Assembly (NCBI GenBank): GCA_028866445.1
Contig: JAGWIE010000102.1
Location: 1-5,859, forward strand
Reading direction: 5' to 3'
DNA length: 5,859 nt
DNA from: Rhodospirillales bacterium
GTDB lineage: Bacteria; Pseudomonadota; Alphaproteobacteria; Acetobacterales; Acetobacteraceae
A model generated the notes under the pieces. That model was not told the DNA's origin, searched no databases, and worked only from the letters and a program-made list of their open reading frames with translations. The translations under genes and the position numbers were made by a program. Below, one piece after another: positions 1 through 5,010 of this stretch (position 1 is the first letter of the stretch; each line of letters opens with the position of its first letter).

Positions 1-1
1 C

Positions 2-205
2 GAGGGCCTGCTCACCCGCCACCGGGACAAGCAGGATGAACGCGTAGTGCGGGTGAAGCTGACCCAGCCCGGCGATAAGCTGCGCAACCGCGCGGCCAAA
101 ATCCCCGCCTGCATCCTGGGCGCCTCCGGCATGAGCCTGGACGAGCTGGGGAAATTACGTGACCAGATCACGCAACTCACCAAACGGCTGGAAAAAGCCG
201 TTTAA
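2..205 (+). CDS. MarR-family transcriptional regulator, OhrR-like (C-terminal part)
   Basis: This is the 3' end of a gene that starts before the window; 67 codons and a TAA stop are visible. MarR proteins are dimeric winged-helix repressors, and the OhrR branch senses organic hydroperoxides through a cysteine and controls the peroxidase Ohr. The visible part begins in the wing, with the family pattern RHRDKQDERVVRVKLT at about visible residues 6-21 (D12, E13 and R14 match the conserved DER of the wing). It continues into the long C-terminal dimerisation helices, including IPACILGASGMSLDEL at about 34-49, which resembles OhrR more than generic MarR. The one visible cysteine, C37, lies roughly where two-cysteine OhrR proteins carry their resolving cysteine; the N-terminal sensing cysteine would be off the window. 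The gene converges on the GT87 gene with 7 bases between stops. MarR family is near certain; the OhrR subtype is inferred from a partial sequence. Confidence 0.85.
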   Translation, partial: EGLLTRHRDKQDERVVRVKLTQPGDKLRNRAAKIPACILGASGMSLDELGKLRDQITQLTKRLEKAV

Positions 206-212
206 CGCCCGA

Positions 213-1349
213 TCAGCTTTCGGCTCCTAGTGCCATCTGCGCCAACCGTAAGCATAGCCAAATATAGACCAGACTGCTCGCACCATGAAGCCAACTGCTT
301 GCCTGGAAGAGTGGTGCAAGCACAACCAACACTATGAGCACAATATCCGAGGCAGATAATAGTTCCAGGCACAACACCGGATAGAGTGCCACAGTCATGA
401 CAGGCGTATCGTAAAAATATGCGTGTGGCGTCACGGCAAAACTGCCCGCCAGCAGACTACAGATCGCTAACTCCCGGTTACCAAGCAGAAAAACCCGCAA
501 GCAGACAGTGCCGATCACGAGCAACCCGATAAGTTGAACAGCCTGGATGGCCAGCGGGGGAAGCTGAAAACTTCCCGCCAGCGCGGCCAAAGTCGTCATC
601 TTGGGGGACAGATGAAAGGCGTTCTGCGCGCTTAAGACTTGGTAATGGTGTAAAGCCCGCAGCCAAACCGGCCAGATCTCAACGCCATATGCCAGGCAAG
701 AGGCACCAGCCAGCACCACCGCTACAAAAAATGCAACAAACGCCGCGCGCCAAGCGCGGGTGCCAATAACCGCGAACGGTAGCAAAACGCACAATTGTGG
801 TTTGAGTGCCAGCAGGCCAAATAATCCGCCTGTTGCCAAAGCGTTGCGCTGCATCAACCGTAGCCCGCTCAATAAGGCGGCACTGGTGAAATAGCCCGTT
901 TCCCCGGTCAGAAGATTATTGAAACTGGCGGGGGCCAAAAAAGCCAGGGCAACCATATAGCCTCGCCAGAACTTCATGGCGGGCAGGCAGCGCCAGACAC
1001 TCCATCCAAACAGAACCATGCCCGCCGTGCTCCATAACAGGCGCGCAACCAAATAATTCAGCGTGCCTAACGGCCAGAGCAGAAACAAAAAGGGCGGTGG
1101 ATAGGGAAACGGAAAAAAGCCCAGAAATCCCGGCGCTAGCTCGCGTTGGTAAAGGTTCAGGATGACCGGTTGATAAATCTCCACCGTCGGCCGGGCGTGA
1201 ATGAAATGCCCAAAGGACCACAGGCCGAAAAAATCCTGAAAATAGAGGCCCTCACCTCTTACGATGGAACGAAATTGCAAAAAATCGAGTGCCAGAAGAA
1301 CGGCCAGGGCAAGCAAGGCAAGGCGCTGCCGACCCCGCGCTATATTCAT
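213..1349 (-). CDS. GT87/DUF2029 family polytopic membrane protein (putative polyprenyl-phosphate-mannose-type glycosyltransferase)
   Basis: A protein of 378 residues dominated by hydrophobic segments, about ten by eye, fitting the GT87 (DUF2029) family. Known members, such as mycobacterial PimE, transfer mannose from a polyprenyl-phosphate donor at the outer face of the inner membrane. Family signs are an Asp after the first membrane span (D39 in YFQDFFGLW), the proline-rich FPYPPPFL at 81-88, LTGETGYFTSAALLSGL at 147-163, LKPQL at 182-186, and TPHAYFYD at 307-314. I chose the ATG at 1349, which overlaps the trmB stop as ATGA; an in-frame TTG at 1367 would add six residues inside trmB but lacks a reason to be preferred. 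It is the last gene of the permease-trmB-GT87 set. Several stretches are only 47-52% GC against about 60% in metK, although other parts reach 58-65%. The acceptor and donor cannot be told from sequence, and many DUF2029 proteins are uncharacterised. Confidence 0.8.
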   Translation of the reverse strand: MNIARGRQRLALLALAVLLALDFLQFRSIVRGEGLYFQDFFGLWSFGHFIHARPTVEIYQPVILNLYQRELAPGFLGFFPFPYPPPFLFLLWPLGTLNYLVARLLWSTAGMVLFGWSVWRCLPAMKFWRGYMVALAFLAPASFNNLLTGETGYFTSAALLSGLRLMQRNALATGGLFGLLALKPQLCVLLPFAVIGTRAWRAAFVAFFVAVVLAGASCLAYGVEIWPVWLRALHHYQVLSAQNAFHLSPKMTTLAALAGSFQLPPLAIQAVQLIGLLVIGTVCLRVFLLGNRELAICSLLAGSFAVTPHAYFYDTPVMTVALYPVLCLELLSASDIVLIVLVVLAPLFQASSWLHGASSLVYIWLCLRLAQMALGAES

Positions 1350-2014
1350 CGCCTGACCAGCGACCAATAAAACGGCGTGCGCCCGGCGGCGATGGCCTTG
1401 GCCTCATAACGCGTATGGGGCCAGTCCTCGGGGTGAATCTCCGTGCGGTTGACGGTGAAGAAATCCTGGGCTGCCAGAACCTCGTTGGTCCAGTCCTGAT
1501 ATGTCGGATCGTCTGAGGCGATGCGCCATTCCCCGCCAGGCCGCAAGGCCCGCGCCACTTCTGGCACAATCTCCGGGTGCACGAAGCGCCGTTTGGCGTG
1601 CCGGGCTTTCGGCCAGGGGTCCGGGAACATCAGGAACAGTTTCGACAATGCGCCATCGGCGAAGCCACGCAGCAAAGGCCGGGCATCATCCGTATAAAGC
1701 CGCAAATTGGGCAGGGGCTTTGGCTCGTTCACCCCATCCGGCGCAATGCGCGAGAGCAGCGAGCAGATGCCGTTATCAAACACCTCCGCCGCGATATAGC
1801 CGATATCGGGGTTTTGCGTGGCCAGTTCATAGGCGTGCTCGCCGCCGCCAAATCCCACCTCCAGCCAGATTTCGCGCGGCTGGATGGTGAAATTCGTTCC
1901 GGGCCAGGCAGTGCGGGGCAGAAATTCCTCCAGCAGCCATTCCTGGCGGGGGCGCAGCTTTTTGCCACGGGAGCGGCCATAAAGCCGGTCAGGGGGTGGT
2001 TTCAGAGTGGTCAT
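1346..2014 (-). CDS. trmB: tRNA (guanine-N7-)-methyltransferase TrmB
   Basis: TrmB uses S-adenosylmethionine to methylate N7 of guanine 46 in the variable loop of a subset of tRNAs, in the cytoplasm. The 222-residue protein has the usual bacterial length and a Rossmann-type methyltransferase fold. Visible motifs are the SAM loop LEVGFGGGEH at 51-60, the acidic residue E77 in AAEVFD, TDDAR at 108-112, the family signature FPDPWPKARHAKRR at 130-143, ASDD at 166-169, and the C-terminal TRYEAKAIAAGR at 201-212, matching the TKFE-type motif of E. coli TrmB. The ATG at 2014 overlaps the TGA of the upstream permease gene (ATGA), and its own TGA overlaps the next gene's ATG, so coupling on both sides is likely. 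Only a weak AAGAG precedes the start. metK, which supplies its cosubstrate, lies one gene upstream. Nothing is missing or broken. Confidence 0.97.
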   Translation of the reverse strand: MTTLKPPPDRLYGRSRGKKLRPRQEWLLEEFLPRTAWPGTNFTIQPREIWLEVGFGGGEHAYELATQNPDIGYIAAEVFDNGICSLLSRIAPDGVNEPKPLPNLRLYTDDARPLLRGFADGALSKLFLMFPDPWPKARHAKRRFVHPEIVPEVARALRPGGEWRIASDDPTYQDWTNEVLAAQDFFTVNRTEIHPEDWPHTRYEAKAIAAGRTPFYWSLVRR

Positions 2015-2916
2015 GTGGTGGCTCTTTGCCCGCGCACGAGCGCCACGCCAAGCCCCGCCACCGCCATGCCCACCCAGGCCAGCAGCGGCATCGCCTCACC
2101 CAACAGTCCCCAGGCCATCAACCCGGAAATTGGCGGCACCAGATAGAACAGCGCCGAAACCTGCGAGGCGCGACCAAAGCGCAACATGGCGATGTAAAGC
2201 GAGATGGCCACCAGCGAATTGGCGATGACGAGATAGCTCATCGTCACCAAGAATCTCGCCGTTACATCCACATGAAAATGCAGCAGTGCAATGGGCAAAG
2301 TTGTTGCCAACCCCACGGCATATTGTACCATGTTGGACGTTACAGGGTGCATCCCGGTGCTGAAACGTTTCTCATAAAGCGTCGCTCCCGCCATGCCGAG
2401 CAGCGCGCCAAACGAAAACAGCACACCCAGCGGCGAAATATGCCCGGTCTCGCCATAGCCGAGAATCGTTACCACCGCGCCGCAGAAGCCAAGCCCCAGC
2501 CCCGCCCAACCTTTTATGCCAATGCGCTCGCGCACCAGCACAGGTGCCAGCACGCCCACCAGCAACGGCTGCAATGAGACCACCAGCGCCACCACGCCCG
2601 CCGAAGTGTCCAGCGAAAACGCCGCATAGCACATGCCAAAGTAAACGGTCTGGATGCAGAACCCCACCACCGCCACATGCAGCCAGGCGATCCGCTGCCG
2701 GGGCAAAGGCGGGCGCAGCCAGATGGCGAAAGGAATGAGCACCAGAAGCGCCAACGCAAAACGCAACGCCAGGAAGGTGAAAGGAGCGGCGTATTGGATG
2801 CCGATTTTGGAAACCGGAAACCCTGCTGACCAGAACAGCAAAAACAGCACCGGCGCCGCGCGAAGCCATGGTGGTGGAGAAGCTGGAGAAATATCCTCGG
2901 CGCGGGTTTGCATCAT
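2011..2916 (-). CDS. EamA/DMT-superfamily permease
   Basis: An inner-membrane permease of 301 residues with the family's duplicated two-EamA-domain layout and about ten hydrophobic spans. A polar N-terminal tail of about 18 residues precedes span 1. Repeat one carries FWSAGFPVSKIG at 28-39 with a following P45 and R52, and ends in SLQPLLVGVLAPVLVRER at 114-131. Repeat two ends in LVPPISGLMAWGLLGEAM at 259-276, the matching position of the same motif. Characterised relatives export amino acids or other small metabolites (RhtA, YdcZ/YddG types), and some rickettsial members import S-adenosylmethionine; substrate cannot be read from the sequence. Two ATGs stand side by side at 2916 and 2913; a GGTGG lies 4 bases before the second, so initiation at 2913 is equally or more likely. 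The gene follows metK by 61 bases and overlaps trmB by four. Confidence 0.9.
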   Translation of the reverse strand: MMQTRAEDISPASPPPWLRAAPVLFLLFWSAGFPVSKIGIQYAAPFTFLALRFALALLVLIPFAIWLRPPLPRQRIAWLHVAVVGFCIQTVYFGMCYAAFSLDTSAGVVALVVSLQPLLVGVLAPVLVRERIGIKGWAGLGLGFCGAVVTILGYGETGHISPLGVLFSFGALLGMAGATLYEKRFSTGMHPVTSNMVQYAVGLATTLPIALLHFHVDVTARFLVTMSYLVIANSLVAISLYIAMLRFGRASQVSALFYLVPPISGLMAWGLLGEAMPLLAWVGMAVAGLGVALVRGQRATT

Positions 2917-2933
2917 GCCACCAGAATAGAATC

Positions 2934-2959
2934 CGGCCTGGGACGGACTGCCCAGGCCG
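2934..2959 (-). terminator. Hairpin behind metK, possible intrinsic terminator or attenuator
   Basis: An uninterrupted 9-bp GC-rich stem, CGGCCTGGG at 2934-2942 pairing with CCCAGGCCG at 2951-2959, around an 8-base loop. It lies 19 bases after the metK stop and 18 before the permease ATG. Read in the metK direction, the bases after the stem (GATTCTATTCTGG) are only moderately T-rich with no clean T run, so termination may be partial. This is the strongest local inverted repeat I saw in the intergenic sequence. Confidence 0.45.
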
Positions 2960-2961
2960 TT

Positions 2962-2976
2962 TCAGGAAGCTCCTGA
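2962..2976 (-). other. Small hairpin immediately after the metK stop
   Basis: A perfect 6-bp inverted repeat, TCAGGA at 2962-2967 and TCCTGA at 2971-2976, with a 3-base loop. It begins within two bases of the metK TAA and sits just before the stronger stem at 2934-2959. It has no T tract of its own. Together the two stems occupy most of the 61-base gap. It could help protect the metK mRNA 3' end or be part of a termination region; that role is inference. Confidence 0.35.
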
Positions 2977-2977
2977 T

Positions 2978-4165
2978 TTAGCGGTTGAAAGCGCTTTTCA
3001 GCGCGGGCACCAGATCGGTTTTCTCCCACGTGAAGGTGCCCAGCTCCTCATCCGGCGTGCGGCCGAAATGGCCGAAGGCTGAGGTCGGCACATAGATCGG
3101 GCGGTTGAGCTGCAAATGCTCGCGAATGCCGCGCGGGGTGAGGTTCACGAGGTCGCGCAGCGTCTTCGCCACCTTGTCCTCGTCCACATCCTTGCCGGTG
3201 CCGTGCAAATCCACATAAAGCGACAGCGGCTGGCTCACGCCGATGGCGTAAGAAAGCTGCAAGGTGCAGCGTTCCGCCAGGCCCGCGGCCACCACGTTCT
3301 TGGCCAGATAGCGAGACACATAGGCAGCGGAACGGTCCACCTTCGTAGGGTCCTTACCCGAGAACGCGCCGCCGCCATGCGGGGCGGCACCGCCATAGGT
3401 GTCCACAATGATCTTGCGCCCGGTCAGGCCGCAATCGCCATCCGGCCCGCCAATCTCGAAAATACCGGTCGGGTTGACGTAGAATTCGTCATCTTTCGGC
3501 ATCCAGCCTTCCGGCAAGGCGGCTTTTACGATCGGGCGCAGCATCTCCTTCACCTTGTCCGGCGTGTAGCCCGGCTCGTGCTGAATGGAGACGACAACGG
3601 AGGTGGCACCGACGGGCTTGCCGTCAATATATTTCAGCGTCACCTGGCTCTTGGCGTCCGGCAGCAGGCCTTTCACCTGGCTGTCCGCGGCGCGGCGCAG
3701 CTCGGAAATGCGGCGCAGGATGAGGTGGGAATAATGGATCGGGGCGGGCATCAGCGCCGGGGTTTCCGTGCTGGCATAGCCGAACATGATACCCTGGTCG
3801 CCAGCGCCTTCATCCTTGTTCCCTGCCGCATCCACGCCCTGGGCAATATGGGCGGACTGCGCGTGCAGATGCACGGACACTTCAGCATTCTTCCAGGAGA
3901 AGCCTTCCTGGTCGTAGCCGATATCATGCACCGCGAGCCGCGCCAGATGCGCCAGATATTCCTTGGTGATCGCCTCCGGCCCGCGCACTTCGCCCGCCAA
4001 AACGATGCGGTTGGTGGTTACCAGCGTTTCGCAAGCCACGCGCGCATAAGGGTCAGCCGCCAGATAGGCATCGACAACGGTGTCGGAAATCCGGTCCGCC
4101 ACCTTGTCCGGATGACCCTCGGAGACGGACTCAGAGGTAAACAGAAACTCACCGCGATCGCGCAT
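2978..4165 (-). CDS. metK: S-adenosylmethionine synthase (methionine adenosyltransferase)
   Basis: MetK makes S-adenosylmethionine from methionine and ATP, releasing phosphate and diphosphate, in the cytoplasm as a tetramer. The 395-residue protein is slightly longer than E. coli MetK (about 384) and complete. It opens with FLFTSESVSEGHPDKVAD (H18, D20 and K21 belong to the active site), carries the signature GAGDQGIMFGYA at 120-131, FEIGGPDGDCGLTGRKI at 236-252, and the phosphate-binding signature GGGAFSGKDPTKVDRSAAY at 264-282. It ends with FGHFGR at 364-369 and a short tail. The ATG at 4165 is backed by an AGGGGG Shine-Dalgarno five bases upstream and by conservation starting within ten residues. 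It is 77 bases from dapB, so it may share that transcript or have its own promoter. The gap contains complementary segments that could cover the ribosome site. Its product is the cosubstrate of TrmB, encoded two genes on. Confidence 0.99.
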   Translation of the reverse strand: MRDRGEFLFTSESVSEGHPDKVADRISDTVVDAYLAADPYARVACETLVTTNRIVLAGEVRGPEAITKEYLAHLARLAVHDIGYDQEGFSWKNAEVSVHLHAQSAHIAQGVDAAGNKDEGAGDQGIMFGYASTETPALMPAPIHYSHLILRRISELRRAADSQVKGLLPDAKSQVTLKYIDGKPVGATSVVVSIQHEPGYTPDKVKEMLRPIVKAALPEGWMPKDDEFYVNPTGIFEIGGPDGDCGLTGRKIIVDTYGGAAPHGGGAFSGKDPTKVDRSAAYVSRYLAKNVVAAGLAERCTLQLSYAIGVSQPLSLYVDLHGTGKDVDEDKVAKTLRDLVNLTPRGIREHLQLNRPIYVPTSAFGHFGRTPDEELGTFTWEKTDLVPALKSAFNR

Positions 4166-4242
4166 ATAAACCCCCTAGACTTTAGGCCGGGTTCGGATGG
4201 CGTATTAGGGGTCTGAGGTCAATATCCGCAGCCTCACTGCAC
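4166..4242 (-). promoter_or_regulatory. dapB-metK intergenic leader with possible Shine-Dalgarno-sequestering structure
   Basis: This 77-base gap can fold in several ways as metK leader RNA. First, a local hairpin over 4193-4169: AACCC pairs with GGGTT and CCT with AGG, giving 8 bp with a 2-base bulge and a 7-base loop, and it buries the Shine-Dalgarno. Second, a longer-range stem pairs CCCCTA (4211-4206) with TAGGGG (4177-4172), using the same bases. Third, a separate 5-bp stem TGAGG/CCTCA (4236-4232 with 4218-4214) lies upstream. The first and second are mutually exclusive but both block the ribosome site. A TTGACC at 4222-4217 resembles a -35 box but has no convincing -10. I do not recognise a known SAM riboswitch class. 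Regulation is inferred from pairing only; GC-rich sequence yields such pairings by chance. Confidence 0.35.
4171..4176 (-). promoter_or_regulatory. metK Shine-Dalgarno sequence
   Basis: AGGGGG, read on the minus strand, ends five bases before the metK ATG at 4165. It is the clearest ribosome binding site in the window, and it supports this start. Its bases are complementary to two different upstream segments: CCCCTA from 4211-4206 and a split AACCC/CCT from 4193-4184. Confidence 0.7.
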
Positions 4243-5004
4243 CTATAACTTCAAAAAATCTCTCATGGCATATAGCGCTGCCGGTTGCGCATGAAGCCAA
4301 AGTGCCGCGCGCACAGCACCGGAGGCGAATACCCGCCGGTCGAACGCATGGTGGGTGAGGCTTATCTGCTCGTCCCCCGCCGTGAATGTCAGTGTGTGAG
4401 ACCCCACAATCTGCCCGCCGCGCAGCGTGGCGAATCCAATCTCGCCATCCTTGCGCGGGCCGGTATGGCCATCCCGGCCCGAGACGATAACATCCGCCAG
4501 CTCCACCCCCCGCCCCGCAGCCACGGCGCGGCCAATGGCAAGTGCCGTGCCGGACGGCGCATCCACTTTCTGGCGGTGATGCATCTCCATAATCTCGGCA
4601 TCATACTGGCTGGCGGGCAGCGCATGGCCCAGCTTTTCAGCCAGCAGCAGCACCAGATTCACACCAGTGCAGAAATTTGGCGCCGCGATGATGGGGATGG
4701 TTTTTGCCGCCGCTTGAATCGCCGCCTCATCCTCCGGGCCGTAACCGGTGGTGCCCAGCACCCAGGGGGTTTCTGTCTCGGCCAGGGCTTTGGCGTGGGC
4801 CTGCACGGTGCTGGCATGGGTGAAGTCGATCACCACATCCGATTCATGCGCGAGTGCCGTGATGTCCGGGAAATGCGCCGCACCTGGCGGCGCGATGCCA
4901 GACCGGCTGGTGCCGCCTGCAAGCGTGGCGGCGGCGGCGGCTTCCTGCGCCAGAAAAATGCCCATGCGGCCGGAAATGCCGGCAATGCCGATGCGTATGC
5001 TCAT
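4243..5004 (-). CDS. dapB: 4-hydroxy-tetrahydrodipicolinate reductase
   Basis: DapB reduces the product of DapA with NAD(P)H to tetrahydrodipicolinate, the second committed step toward diaminopimelate and lysine, in the cytoplasm. The 253-residue protein is a little shorter than the 273 of E. coli, with the difference mainly in the segment after the nucleotide-binding loop and at the C-terminus; all key motifs are present. These are the Rossmann loop GIAGISGRMG at 6-15, IDFT at 59-62, GTTG at 84-87, the catalytic signature MHHRQKVDAPSGTAL at 141-155 (H142, H143, K146 and the SGT that grips the substrate), and GHTGPRKDGEIGFATLRGG at 179-197. The ATG at 5004 puts the nucleotide loop where the family has it. 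It starts 6 bases after the ETF-QO stop with no clear Shine-Dalgarno, which points to co-transcription and perhaps reinitiation. Its stop is TAG at 4243. Confidence 0.98.
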   Translation of the reverse strand: MSIRIGIAGISGRMGIFLAQEAAAAATLAGGTSRSGIAPPGAAHFPDITALAHESDVVIDFTHASTVQAHAKALAETETPWVLGTTGYGPEDEAAIQAAAKTIPIIAAPNFCTGVNLVLLLAEKLGHALPASQYDAEIMEMHHRQKVDAPSGTALAIGRAVAAGRGVELADVIVSGRDGHTGPRKDGEIGFATLRGGQIVGSHTLTFTAGDEQISLTHHAFDRRVFASGAVRAALWLHAQPAALYAMRDFLKL

Positions 5005-5010
5005 GGCGTT

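Noticed and set aside
196..225. Inverted repeat AGCCG/CGGCT at the convergent MarR/GT87 ends as a bidirectional terminator.
   Set aside because: It is only a 5-bp stem with a 20-base loop and no T tract; it is within what chance gives.
1350..1367. A TTG start that would lengthen the GT87 protein by six residues.
   Set aside because: The ATG at 1349 forms an ATGA overlap with trmB, a common coupled start, while the TTG offers no better ribosome site and no conserved residues.
1577..2146. Plus-strand open frames opposite trmB and the permease gene, including 1996-2577.
   Set aside because: Both cross the trmB/permease boundary and show Q/H/R-rich sequence without motifs; the minus-strand genes explain the region fully.
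3116..4216. A 366-codon open frame on the plus strand opposite metK.
   Set aside because: It mirrors the codons of a certain metK gene in GC-rich DNA, has low-complexity H/R/G/A-rich composition and no recognisable domain; it is a shadow frame.
4217..4222. TTGACC as the -35 box of a metK promoter.
   Set aside because: It matches five of six bases of the sigma-70 -35, but no credible -10 lies 16-18 bases downstream.
4166..4242. A known SAM-II or SAM/SAH riboswitch upstream of metK.
   Set aside because: The conserved loop sequences that I remember for these classes are not present, so only an unassigned structured leader is claimed.
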